A stretch of 64,000 nt of DNA from Stercorarius parasiticus. Lineage: Eukaryota; Chordata; Aves; Charadriiformes; Stercorariidae. Both the position numbers and the translations under genes were made by a program. How positions within the stretch are numbered: position 1 is the first letter of the stretch; every line of letters begins with the position of its first letter. This document shows positions 22,926-35,660 of the stretch, one piece after another. The stretch is taken from contig VWZL01002210.1 of assembly GCA_013396915.1 (NCBI GenBank), positions 321,613 through 385,612 on the forward strand, written 5' to 3'. Under the pieces are notes generated by a model. That model was not told the DNA's origin, ran no database searches, and saw only the letters and a list, made by a program, of their open reading frames with translations.

Positions 22926-24369
22926 TTTTCTCCCTACAGTGGCAAAATCTATTGGAAAGCGTTTGACAGACTTGATGAATGACATTTTTCTTATCAAAGA
23001 TTGAGATTTCTTGTTTTATGCAGCATGAATGTTTGGTATAAATCTGAAGCTAATCTTTCAATTAACTTCTTTCTTGTAAAGTGCATCAAATGAATCCCCG
23101 TTTATGAAAAATACTATCTACTATTCACTTGCTTAGTCACTTATTGCACAAAATCAATTTATTAGACCATGATGTAAAGAATTCCCATATTAGCCTTACC
23201 CTTTCCCTCCCTGCCCCACCCCAAATGGAAGACTTAATCAAATTGATTTAGCAACTTCAGTCCAGTCTGGAGAAACTACATTAATGAGTTGAAAAGCGTT
23301 TAAATCACGTAAGTAATTCCTAAAGAGAAACATATTCTTAGTCTTGCAAACAGTGCATCAACAGCTTTTAACATTTGTCTTTGCTCTATTGCTTTTGTTT
23401 AATAATTACATTATAGAGTATTTTTATATAATTTTACATTGTTTCTCCAAAAATTATGCAGAAATAAGTTATTAACTTATTTGTTAAAAAATATAAGCAT
23501 GTTTTTAAAAGACTAAAAACCACTTTAACATTGTCTGTGGTAACATGAACTTGATAAAACTTGGGATTTTCCAAAAGAGGTCTTAACTTTGCTAGAGAAC
23601 ATTTTACAAAGAACAATTGAATATTCTGTCTGCATAAAATATATGTCATATTAATCATTTAATTGGGTGGATTTATTTTTTTTTTTTGTCTGGTTTATAC
23701 ACAGACCAACAAAGAGAAGGTAATGACATATAATGACATAATATGTAAGCTAAATGAATTTGCTGCATTTGTAATTCTGGCAGTATAAATTCTAATTATA
23801 GAATTATAACAACATGCTATTAAGAGTCAAAAATGACATATTGTGTTGACAAGCTACTTTATAAGATGATACTTAATGGTTACCTATGGGAATGTGGAAG
23901 ATTAGCAAGTTTGCAGAAATTGGAAAAGGCATTCATAATGCATATCTTTAAAATGAAATAAATTTTTAAAAAAGGAATGAAAGTGTTGTCTTATTGGAAG
24001 TATATTATTGAAATTTGTACTTGGAAGCTGTATGTTTAGTTATAAGAATGCTATGAGTTATAATGTTAACTAATAAGAATATACTTAGGGTAAGAATGTT
24101 TTGGTTCATTGTGTTGTGCTTATGATTGCAAAAAACCCAAAATAATCAAAGAAAGATGACCAGATGAAGACAGGTTAGGCAGTCGCTAACTTTCCTTTGT
24201 CAACAACTATTCGCACTCTGGCTATTTTCTTTTATTTTTGTAATTCTTTGATACTGCCTACAATATTTTCCCCACAGGATTCCTATCAGGTGAGCAAAAA
24301 GCTGATTGTAAAGCTGTAGAAAAAGAAGTTATTAAAGGTTTACTGCAAAACTTGAAGAATGGACTGAGT
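22926..24369. other. Unique AT-rich non-coding DNA
   Basis: Nothing is recognised. A T run occurs at about 23677-23687. The words 'taatgacatataatgacata' near 23721-23741 form a minor direct repeat. Confidence 0.5.
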
Positions 24370-24650
24370 AGAATTCCGAGGGAGTTTGTGATGGCTCTAG
24401 TAATGTTCAGCAGTTTTATTAACAGCCTGGCTGATGGAATGGCAAGTACACTGATTAAATTTACAGATGACATCAACCTTTTGGAGTCTGTAAGCACGTT
24501 GAAGTTGAATTCAGAATAATTTTGAGAAAATGCGGGAATGGTCAGAAAAAAAGATGCAATTCTACACAGACATTTGCAAGGTGGAAATAATCAGCTGCAT
24601 GAAATGAGGATGGAGAATAACTGGCGAAATTATTGAAGAAATGGGGTTAT
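24370..24650 (+). repeat. Possible very old CR1/L3-like LINE remnant
   Basis: One plus-strand frame reads INSLADGMASTLIKFTDDIN (about 24419-24478) in a layout like the CR1 stretch [19 protein letters not shown] that carries the catalytic box. It is followed by ENAGMVRKKDAILH-like text resembling the post-catalytic region of CR1-type elements. Frames are broken and similarity is weak. It is more diverged than any other CR1 here, or may be a different CR1-clade LINE. Confidence 0.4.
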
Positions 24651-27600
24651 ATTTTATAGACAAAAAGGAGAAAGAAAGGAGATCATATAGCAGCTTTTAT
24701 ATATAGAAGATACCTGCCAAGAGGAAGATAATAAACTGTTTTCTGTCGATAGCTTAGGAAGTAAGAGACTTGCATTACATCAAGCACTATTTATGTCAGG
24801 ATTTTTTATTTTTGTAACTGTAAGAATAGTTAAACATTAGAATACATTTGCTAGAGAGGCTATATGACCTTCATCACTGTAAGACTTTTTTTTAAGAAAA
24901 TAGGAATAATACAGACTAGCTGATCTTGTCAGGCTAATGGGGTGAAGTAGCTGACCTATTATCTACTCTTTTGGACACACACGTTTTGTGTGATTATATG
25001 TATGTATATATGTATACTTGAAGTCATATGCTTCATTGGAGCAATGTTTTAAGTTCACTCATTTGTTTCTTTTATTAGACACTGAGTAATATTACTTAAT
25101 TTTAAACATAAACCGTTTTGACAGTTACCCTTTAAAGCTTAGATGTTTACCTGCACTACTGTAACTTAACAGTTACTTGTCAGCTAAGCTACATTGCATG
25201 TATGCATGCTCTTAGAGAAAAGGATATTGCAAATTGTGCTAATTCTTATTTCAATTTATTTTCCTCTCTAGCTTCACTTATTTTACTTCAGAATATATTG
25301 TTGGGGAAAAAAATTAAAATACCAGCATCATGTCCAGAATATCTAAACTGCTTATCATCCTTTTAAAACTGGTTAATTAGAAGGACATCCTTAGGGTTGC
25401 TGTAGAAATTCAAATAGTTTGCAGTCTACTAAGTGCATAAAGAAAGAAAGAGACAGAGTGATGTATCATACAGAGATGTTTGCTATATACAGTCTTTTGG
25501 TTGGAATCTTTAAATATTTACCCCTTACTCCTATGGAGCAAATGGTTGCACGTAGAAAGTGCAGCCGATCAAAAGGGATACTCTTTGTCAACATGCTCAG
25601 GTGTGATCCCTTTCATTGCTCAGAAAATCTTAGCAGTTAAAAATGATAATTCATATAAATAGACTGTCCAGTAAATGTGACTAGATTCTATTTTCCATCA
25701 TTTTATCCTAGTAAGCTTGTGACACATAATTTCTTTGCAATAAATAGTAGATGGCACATACGCACAAATTTCAGTTGTTAGTGTAAGGGCATTGAGGAAT
25801 ACAATATGAGGCTATATATATATGTAATATGATACTATAGTGACATGATGCATCAGTAGATTGTTTATAATGCATTGATATCCATATCTGTCACTGTTTC
25901 ACTTTGGCCCTCTAAAAGGAACTCAGTGGACAAGAGAAAACATTTATTTTAGCTTACCTTAGTACCTGTATGGAAAGCAGGGCTTAGCGCTCAGCAGCTG
26001 AAAGCATCTGCAAAATATTCTCAGGGGATATTTGAAGCTGCATGGAAGTATTCATAGGGAATGGATCAGCCAGCAGATGACCTATTCTCAACACTAAAAT
26101 AAAAGAACAAGTAGACAGAAGGGACTGACAGAAGACAATTGTGGATTTATGCTGGGGGCAGGATGTAGTGCCTTTATCTCTTTGGATGTAGACTGTGGAT
26201 TGACATTTTACTAGGGATTGAAGAGGTGGCTATTAGCAAGAAGACTGAAATACCATTAAGGGTGATACTTCCCATAAAAAAACCCTATAGGATTTCTATA
26301 ATCAAACATATGTTATCAATAGAGTCTAGCTATATATTCTCTACCAGTGTCTGAAGAAATTGTGAAAGTGGATAAATAAAATGATAAATAAATAAATAGT
26401 ATTGTAGGTTTTTTCCTCTTGGTAGAAAACAGTTTTCTGCTTATTAAATAGGTATTGGTTTTGGGCTTGTGTTTGGTTTTCTGTACATAGCTAGCCTGAA
26501 CTAAGAAATTGCCGTCTATCTTTTTTTCAGATGTTAAAATACATCCCCAATGCCTTCTTGCTCCAATATCAAATATAATTTTGTAGGATGTTTAGAAACC
26601 ATTTTTTTCAATGATTCTTAGTTTTGGTTCAGTTCATTTAGTGCACCAAAACCTAGGATTCACATCTGCATCTTTATTGATTTTTCCCTTATGAGTTGTG
26701 TCTCCCAATGTTTTTCTCCTTGATCTGAAGTCAATAATTGAATATCCTACAACTTTTCCCCCTTTATCACATAATCGCCGTGTCAAATGTCTGCTGCCTG
26801 TAATTAGTGGCTCTTGCTATATCCTGTACTTCTCATCCTTTACAGCCCCCCAGCCAGAAGTCACAGAATTTAACAGAACTCAAGTAGGCCTCTCTACCTT
26901 TCTAACATTCCAGGAAATCAATTTTTTGACACATCTGACATTGTTGGATGGTGTACATTTTTTTTACAAATCACAATCTGGTCATGAAATGCAATAGTAA
27001 CAACTCTGAGCTCAGAAAGTGCCACTCATAAAATGCTTTGGAGAACAGAATAGTATGAATTGCTTTTGATCAAGGATACTTAAGTGAAATAGCAAAAGTA
27101 TAATCCTTTAGTCCACTTTCATATTCTAACACAGTCTAAGATCTGTAGATAATAGCAGGAAATCTGTTCCTTGGCTGATGGGCATGGCTAGCAAAAGCCC
27201 TAGTTCCTGCTGTTTCAAGTACCTGAGGATTATATTTAGGGTGTATTAAATATTCTGCTCATTCTGATCACAGTTATCTTGAAAATTTTAAGACACTCTG
27301 TTAATTATCCCTCATTAAACATGAATAAAAAGTGTTAGAAATATTATTATTGTGACCTCTGCCGTGTCTGCTCTTTTCATGGTTTTGTTAAGGATTTTAC
27401 AAAGACAAAGAGTTTATGGAATCCAGTGAAAAAGAAAACCTAGGAGGCAACTGTTTTACTTACTAAGAAACAGAATGAAATCAGTAGTGTATGAATCTGG
27501 ACATAGGACAAAGAATAATCTTATAGCAAAGAGGCAACAGGAAAGGTAAGAACCAGGTCACAGGTATATAAAAAGGAAAGTAAAACTGATTTGGAGTGAG

Positions 27601-30380
27601 GCTGAAGAGTTTGCTTATTTTGTGTTGGGTATATGATTACACCGGATTATCCCTATTCTCCATCAAACAACCTCAGATTTTGTAAACAGAGATCTTGGTT
27701 TGGCAGTAAGAAAAGTCTTTATCTGGCCATTCTACAGACTACTACCAATGAAAAAGGCAGGATCAGAACTGGTGACAAGGAAGTAGACTGAAGGGAATTA
27801 AACAACTAGAAATCATTAAAGAACCTGAGCAATGAAGCAGAATTAATGAACATAAATGTATTTAAAATTTTTCCAAAGAATAAGTACAGATTACCAAATT
27901 TAAAAAAAAAAAAAAACAAAAAACCAAACAAACTGATTGTTATATTTATGCATTTCAGAAGACACAATGCTGAAAGAATAATTTTTGCAGTTAATATTAT
28001 TAATGGATAACAGAAAAATGGAAGGTGGAAAGGGAAAGCAATTTTCACCTCCAAATCAGTTAAGGATATAGAGGTGACCACATGAAAATTGTTACAGCTG
28101 GAAGTGATTCGAAGGATGATGATACAGAGATGTGTGACTCACCTTTGGGAATAAAACCTTAAAATTTCAAATTTGAAAGGTTACTCCTTTTAGCCCTTGA
28201 TAGAGTTCCCTTTAAAACTTTTAGATTGTAAATCAGTCACAGGTTTCAAAGGGAAAGCAATAGTCAACTACAAATTACAGTAGTAGTTTCAGTATGCTAA
28301 ACATGGAAATTATAATTATTTTTAAAATAAGCCAACTTTCACACCCTGAGAGCACTAATGTCTTTAAAGGTAATAAGTACATGCTTACTGTATGTACTTT
28401 TGTATGCATATACTGTATGTATATACTTACTGAGTAAAAAGAGTTAATAAATATCATGTTTAATTTATACAACAACAGATATTGCTAGTGAAACGGCAGT
28501 CAGCTGATATAATGGAAAAAGTTTATTTGAAACGCACTTAAAGAAAATTGACCTTGTATTTCTTTTTGCTGCATAAATTTGGAAAATGTATAGTTGTAAT
28601 GGGAGAGCCAACACTTTGCCAACATGAATTTGTTTCAGTGTTTCTCAAATACTTGTTCAATCTTCTCTTAAACTTACATGCACTTTTTTTTTTAATCCAC
28701 AACATTCTTTGGCAAGGAGTACTATAGATCTGCTTACTATGATGTGTAGAATCAGCTGTGCTTGATTATTCTGAACATGGCTTCTAGTAGCTTCAAATGA
28801 AGGTCACAAGCTTGGACAATGGAACAGAGAGTGAACAGCTGAACAGTTCTTCCATGCCCACTATGTCACTCACAGATTTGTAGACTTTTACTATCCCTAC
28901 TATATGATCTCTTTTCAGTTTTTTATACAGCCTGTTTAGTCTGTTTCACAAACTCCTAATAACAGGTATTTTCTCTTTACTGTCAAAGTTCAGTGTTACC
29001 AAAGACAAAAAGGAAAAATCTCCAAATGACAACATATATATGGTGATGTTATAAATCCAACAATATACTGTGTTTCGTATCTGCCATTTTCACATATGAA
29101 AAGTGTTAAAAGAAAAGCAAGAAAAAACAGAATCAGTTACTTCTGATGTTTTAAAATATAAATTGAAATCAGATGGACTGCTAACATACAAAGAGTCTTG
29201 TATAAGATAAATACAGTCAGGATAGGCTACTGAACTTTACATTTTAAACCAATTTGAGCAAAAATCAACAAGGACAATAGATAACCTAGCAGACGACTGA
29301 CTCTGGTGATAGGTTTTAACTTGAACTAAATTTGTCTAGCTCACTCGTAAACCCTGTGAAGAATGTTGGCTTACAACAGCATCATAATACATGAGAAACA
29401 GCAGCACTAATGGATACCAAAATGATAAAGATAGTGTTCTGTGGAGATGAATGCCCCAGAAGAAAACTTTAAAATCCTGTAATTAACACAGAGTGTGATG
29501 TATTGCGATATGCTCAATTTTACATTGGAAGGCACTATATAAAGCACATCTATTGATTAACATAAATCCTGACTAACAGTTTGATCTATGGATAATAATG
29601 ATTTGTATTACACATTTACATTTTACATTGTTTCTATCACTACATCCCGTAATTAATAGTAATTCTCTCACTGGGGTATTGAAAAGAATAGTAAGTGGGA
29701 GGACAATTTGATTTCTGTACTGAGAAAAAAGAATAACCTTAAAGACCTACTCTCCCACAAACCTTATCTTTAAAGATCACTTTAGGTGCTGGCAATAGGT
29801 CTGTTGCTGTAAATGTAATGTAAAAATGCAGTCAGACTAACTCTTCATTTAGAGAAATGATAGATGGTAAATATTTAAAAATAGAATAATTATTGGAGGG
29901 AAAGCACTGTGTGCAAATGGTGTAGGCATTGGAATAGAAGGTCTCAGTTGTGTAAAAAAATTTATTGAATACATGGGACTATGCACGATTTTAGCACGAG
30001 CTTTATGCAGAACTGTTGGCAGGATCAGGGTCTAAGCATATGTTTCATATGCTTTCAAAAAGCATTCATAGCTTGATGCTCTGGATCTTAGAAAAGAGAC
30101 AATGGGAATCATTTGTGCTTTGCAAACTGCAAATGCATGCTTTTTGACAAGATCATGTGTGTTCTCTGGTCTTTGTGCCCAGAATCGCAATCTATGAAGT
30201 CTATCTTCCAACCACAGGTGGATATATACCTTTTTGGCTTGGAGAAATAGTTTTTGTATCAGTCTGCATTATGACCACATAAACATGAGCTGTAATACCA
30301 GTAATATAGTGAGTAGAGTAGTGAACACATAGCAGGTAGGAACTATACATTGAGCGAAAGTGAAAATTTCCTGAGCTATT
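24651..30380. other. Unique AT-rich non-coding DNA
   Basis: This 5.7 kb stretch has no recognisable gene or transposon. It includes short TA/ATGT runs near 24995-25015 and 25813-25823, an ATAA run at 26377-26399 and an A run at about 27902-27916. Small palindromic ATGTA/TACAT-rich sequence occurs at about 28377-28432. Confidence 0.55.
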
Positions 30381-31565
30381 TCATAGAATCATAGAATACT
30401 TTGAGTTAGAAGGGACTTCTAAAGGTCATCTAGTCCACCCCCCCTGCAATGAGCAGGAACATCTTCAACTAGATCAAGTTTCTCAGAGCCCCATCCAACC
30501 TGACCTTGAACGTTTCCAGGGATGGGGCTTCTGTCATCTCCCTGGGCAACGTATTCCAGTGTTTCATTACCCTCACAGCAATTAATTTCTTCCTTATATC
30601 TAGTCTAAATCTATCCTCTTTTAGTTTAAAGCCATCACCCTTTGTCCTATCACAACAGACTTTACTAAAGAGTCTGTCCCCATCTTATAAGCCCCCTTTA
30701 ACCACTGAAAGGCTGCAATAAAGTCTTCCCAGAGACTTCTGTTCTCCAGGCTGAACCACCCCAACTCTCTCAGACTGTCCTCATAAGAGAGGTGCTCCAT
30801 GCCTTTGATCATCTTTGTGGTCCTCCTCTGGACCAGGTCCAACAGGTCCATGTCTTTCCTGTGCTGAGGGCTCCAGAGCTAGATGCAGTACCCCTGGTGG
30901 GGTGTCAGAAGAGCAGAGTAGAGGGGCAGAATCGCCTCCCTGGCCACACTTCTTTTGATGCAGTCCAGGATGCGGTTTACCTCCTGTGCTGTGAGTGCAC
31001 ACTGTCATATCATATCCAGCTTTTCACCCAGCAGTACCACTAAGTCCTACTTGTGGGGGCTGCTCTCAATCCCTTCATCCCCCAGCTTTCATTGGTACCA
31101 GGGGTTGCCCAGACTCAGGTGCAGGCCTTTGCACTTGCCTTGTTGAACCTCATGAGGTTCACATGGGCCCACTTCTCAGGTTCATCTAGGTCCTGCTCTA
31201 TGGCATCCTATCCCTCAGGTGTGTCAACTGCCCCACTCAGCTTGGTGTCATCTGCAAACTTGCTGAGGATGCACTTGATCCCACTGTCTACGTCATTGAT
31301 GAAGGTATTAAACGGTACTGGTCCCAGTACAGACCTTTGAGGGACATCACTTGTCACTGATCTCCATCTGGACACTGAGACATTGATCACTACTCTCTGG
31401 ATGCGACCATCCAGCCAGTTCCTCATGCTGTAAACCACCCACCCATTAAATCCATACCTCTCCAATTTAGAGAGAAGGGTGTTGTGGAGGACCGTGCCAA
31501 AGGCCTTACAGAAGTCCAGGTAGGCGGCATCCATAGTTCTTCCCTTGTCCCTTCTTTCATCAGCA
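30381..31565 (-). mobile_element. CR1 LINE with reverse transcriptase remnant
   Basis: The 3' end is at 30381 with the paired terminal repeat CATAGAATCATAGAAT in plus orientation. The minus strand encodes the ORF2 C-terminus (frame 30621-30851: RRTTKMIKGMEHLSYEDSLR, then FSLENRSLWEDFIAAFQWLK). The palm region lies in the frame 31208-31732: [20 protein letters not shown], then [12 protein letters not shown], and [16 protein letters not shown] with the FADD catalytic box at the complement of 31247-31258. CR1 similarity stops near 31565. The first 55 or so codons of the longer open frame lie outside the element. Frameshifts separate the two coding pieces, and the N-terminal half is absent. Confidence 0.93.
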
Positions 31566-32814
31566 AAGCATGAAAAAATACTCACATTTCTAATAGCGTG
31601 TTTTGGGAAAAGAAAGGAACATGGGATACTTCTCAAGTAAAATCTTGGGAAAACGATCATATCTTTAAATGGATTTGAAGACTTGGTCTCATTGATACAA
31701 TTATTTAATGCAATATATTTCAAGGTTTTCACAACATTTGCTTTTTAATTTATACATAAAATAGAGTTATGAGGTACACATATGAGTCAAGGAGCAGTCT
31801 TATGGGACCCACTAGTTTTTGGTGTGCTTGCTGTCAAGATAATCAACTATAAATAAAAAAGAAAAACAGAAAGTGGTAGACTGTCCAATGAAGATAGAAT
31901 GAGAATATAAAACTATGCATTTAGCTTCAAAACTCAGCTACTTTAATGTACTAATAAGAATCAAGAAGCTCAACTTTGAATACTGAAGGAAAATGCAAAA
32001 CATCATCATCCTAAGGGAAGTACCAGCATTACTGATCTTCTAAGCTATTCTTATGGTCTTTCTGATGATAATCTTTCCTCTTGGAGCTTGAGTCACACAG
32101 GTTCTCACAGAGTGATACAACATGGAAGACTTATTCATTACAATAGTTGTTCATAAAAGAGATCTGGACAACAGTAATATTCTTCATGGTTAAACCCATA
32201 TCTCTTTTATTTGAAGCAGTGAAGACTGACAGGAGGCATAAACTGGGCAACAAAGACAACAGGAAATCCCACTACAGCAAAGTGCTGCACTTTCCCTGGA
32301 TCACTTGTATATGTAAGCAACATTTATGTTGTGGCTACTTATGGTAAGGTCTGTCTTCCAGATGCTCATAATTAAATTAGTAATAGGTTATGTTATTGCA
32401 GTGTTTTCTGTTCTCATTATTTCCTATATCCGTAAATATAGGACTGAACCCAAAGGCTTTCTCAGAGTCTATCCAAAAGATACTGGGGCTTCATATATGT
32501 TTTAGAGCAGTCTAATAACTGTTTGCTAATAAGAAGCTGGATCTCAGTAAGTTTCATTTGTATTTTGTATCACTTCTTCTCCATTGTGTTAAGATTTTTT
32601 TTTTATCAGTTTGATTCTTTTTCCTCTATTCCTCATGATTGTAAGAATACTTTAATTAGTATAAGTAGACAAGGAAAAATAATTGCTCCCCAATCAGGGA
32701 GTCCCATTTGCTTTGTGTTTTGTAGCTAAATTTATTTCAGCAGAGAATCAAAACAGAAAGAAGTTTTCAATATCTGATGTTTAAATTATATCTCCTCGAA
32801 ACAAAATTTTACTC
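31566..32814. other. Unique AT-rich non-coding DNA
   Basis: No gene or mobile element is recognised in this stretch. A T run lies at about 32596-32605. Confidence 0.5.
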
Positions 32815-33475
32815 TGTGGTGGTTTAGCATTGGCTGACACCCAAAGGCCCATTCAGCTACTCACTTACTTCCCCCTCAGCTGGACAGGGGGAGAAAATAA
32901 GATGAACAGAGTGAGAAAGTTTGTGAGTTTAAATAAAAAAAGGAGATTACTTTACAGTTACTGTTGCAGGCAAAACAAATTTGACTTGGAAGAATTTACT
33001 TAGCTTATTGACAATTAAAATAAATATTTAATTACTGATTCAGGTACTGGGAAGCAAAAACAAAAATCCCAGAAACAAACACCTACACGCTCAGAGAAAA
33101 CAGTTTTTCCTCCTACTTTCCTGGGTTTGGCTTCAGTCCAGACACCTCTCCTCCCTGCTTGTTACACTCAAGTTATGCTCAATGCTTTCAGTGAGGCAGT
33201 AGGAGATGTGGTGGGTGGTTGTGGCCAGGACATAGAGGTTTCTCTCTGCTGCTCTATCCTTCGTGCTCTGTTCTTCTGCTTTAGTGTGGGTCCTCCATGG
33301 TCTGCAGCCCCTTCAAGGGGAAAGGGCTGTGCCTGATCCACCATGGAGCACCTCTTCTTCCTTCTCCCCAGGCCCCCTTTTTCCACATTCAACTTCACTC
33401 ATTCTACCTGCTCTCATCTCCCCGCGCAGCACAGGGAGATTGGGAATGAGTGTTAGGATCAGTCCATAAAAACTG
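32815..33475 (-). mobile_element. Divergent avian ERV LTR
   Basis: The left edge TGTGGTGGTTTAGCATTGGC, followed by 'ctcacttacttccccctcagctggacagggggagaaaa', resembles the reverse complement of the 3' end of common bird LTRs. Further blocks agree with the family at 14365: 'acagttactgttgcaggcaaaac', 'gcttattgacaatt', 'gtgtgggtcctccatgg' and 'caacttcactcattctacct'. Their order and spacing differ from the 14365 copy, so it is another subfamily or a rearranged copy. The right edge is not clear. Frames at 33127-33469 on either strand are LTR sequence. Confidence 0.65.
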
Positions 33476-35160
33476 TAATTCTGTAGTTCTTCAACCGTAG
33501 TACAGGTAGATAGAGATTCCTGGATACTTTAAAGGGATGTAAGAGGGCACAGGACAGACCTGTGAGCTAATGGCTTTGACAGTCTCCCAAAACCCCGAAA
33601 GTTACCATGGGAAAAAGCAAACAAACAAACAAACAGACAACTGAGTAGGTAGCTGGTTTTATCTTAAAACTTCTGAATAAGACAAATGGCTTTTCCTAAA
33701 GGATCAGTATTTTCCATGAACTAATGGAAACTGATTTTCTATGGCAGACTTTTTCACAATAAGCAAGGTTGTCTACCTATATAGTCTTTTAATCAAATAC
33801 TCTCCAGGACAGGGAAAAAAATCATAATTTTCATGAACTATCTTAAGTCTCAGTAAGCTGAATACATTTTCCTGTTGTTACGAACAACGAGCAGTATGAG
33901 CCTGAGTTATTTATTTGCTCTTCCTAGCAGCACACACTAGCTGGCTAAGAGAAACTACAGTTTGTGTCATTAAGGTTTCTGAGACCAATCTCCTGGCTTA
34001 GCATGCCTTCATTACTGAGGAGAGACTCCATTCTCTTTCATGTTTCTGGAACACTGTAAGAAGTTAGAATGGTTTCTCACAATTTCCTACCTGCTAGGTG
34101 TAAAAGCTGATACTTTGCAGATACAGGTATGGATGCAAAAAAGACTATGATGTGGAAGGCAAAAATACATTTTAAGCAACTATGACAGCATGTTTCTACC
34201 TTTCTGTAATACCTTACCGGAACTACATAAAAACTATCTCAACAAGATTGCAGTACTATTACAAATGGATTGGTACTTTAAATATTACCTGAAAACATTA
34301 GATTTCAATGATGTATTTTTTACCTTTCTCTTACTTTCCCAGAGAGCAGTATAGAGTGATTCAAAGGAAGAGTACTCTCCTCCCAAGACCTCAATGTTTT
34401 TGTGTATGTTTTTTTGCTGGTTCTTTTTTGGTTTTGTTTTGTGGTTCTTCTTTTTACAGCAGCCATCACCACAGAATTCAGCACACTGTAAGATTTATAT
34501 AGAGACTTACCGTACGCTTCATTACTAAAAATACTTCTGATTTAATGTTGATTTAATGTATCTTCAGAAGAACTCCTGTTTTCACTGCAATAGTGCTATA
34601 AACACTAGTGAAAGAATATGTTATTTCAGAAGCAAATATCCATGGCTGGCTTGAGATACACCTGTTTACATCAAACCCACATGCATGCTAGATGCATAAA
34701 TATTTACAGATGCTGTTAGAGGTGTCTTTTGTAACTACTATTAGGCTACAGCAGATAAATAAACTGCCTGCTATTGTTGAAATAAATGGTAAATTGTATT
34801 CATAATTATTGAACAAAATATGAACACATAAATACTGTTTTCCATTTTTGTGCACCCGCTGTGCAAAGTAAGTGCAGACTGCTGCTATTCTGATCTAGCA
34901 TCATGTATAATCCACATTATATTCAGATTGTATTGATGTAAATAATCACAGGAGGTTCAGAGTTATGAGATCAACTTAAAACTGTTACTTAAAGGAAAAA
35001 TAATTTAATGAAAAGCAACTTTTTTTGTATACTTTATGTGTATTTCTGAAGAAGAAAAAACCTATGTTAACTGAGAAGTGCTTGGTATTCAGATGCAAAA
35101 GTTGCAACAGTTCTTGCAAAGGTTAATTGATAATTCTTTAGGATTGGACGATGGGAGCTA
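33476..35160. other. Unique AT-rich non-coding DNA
   Basis: No gene is recognised. A (CAAA)n microsatellite lies at 33618-33635 and a T/G-rich patch at about 34406-34445. Confidence 0.5.
33618..33635 (+). repeat. (CAAA)n microsatellite
   Basis: Four to five direct CAAA units occur between 'ggaaaaag' and 'cagacaac'. Confidence 0.9.
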
Positions 35161-35660
35161 CGGGTACATATACAGAAATAGAGCAAGATTAGTGATAAAA
35201 GTGTCAGGAGTTGCTGAATTCAGTAGGCTGACAGAGCTGAGGCTGCCATGGCTCCATGTCCCCAGGTCCAGCAGTAGTGAGACTGATCGTGTTCCTGATA
35301 GGCACACATGCACACATACATACAATACACGTACACATGACTGAACACACAGATTAACACAGATGACACACTGAGAACTCACATAGACACAAACAGCACC
35401 AATGGCCTCATCCTGTTCCCCTCTCTAGCTAATCAGAATGAAGGTCCCTTTGCGGGAAATACATATCCACGTCTACAATGTGGATCCCTCCAGTCTGCCC
35501 AGTAACTGGCCCCTGGATGCCAGGACTCCCCAGTTGCTGACTCTTGCGTATTATGAGTCCACCATACCCACACTTCCAGTCCAGTTGCAGGCTTCCCTCA
35601 ACCACAGACACACACACATGCACAGCCATGCACAGGTACATTATGGATCCTCCAAAGGAA
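35161..35660. repeat. GC-richer patch with CA-rich microsatellite segments
   Basis: This block is visibly richer in G and C than its surroundings. CA-rich segments at about 35301-35395 and 35605-35640 (cacacatgcacacatacata, gacacacacacatgcac) flank a C/T-rich stretch with 'ccctctctagctaatcag'. Frames at 35078-35344 and 35438-35737 (plus) and 35158-35382 and 35429-35641 (minus) run through it without family resemblance. It may be an old repeat or a regulatory element. I do not recognise it. Confidence 0.5.

Noticed and set aside
24283..24292. Apparent microexon between CCCCACAG and GTGAGC
   Set aside because: It is about 12 bases long and unsupported, beside an old LINE remnant. Chance is likely.
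31590..31732. N-terminal part of the 174-codon minus frame at 31208-31732 as a gene fusion to reverse transcriptase
   Set aside because: CR1 similarity begins at about 31565. The upstream codons are random open flank, not a domain.
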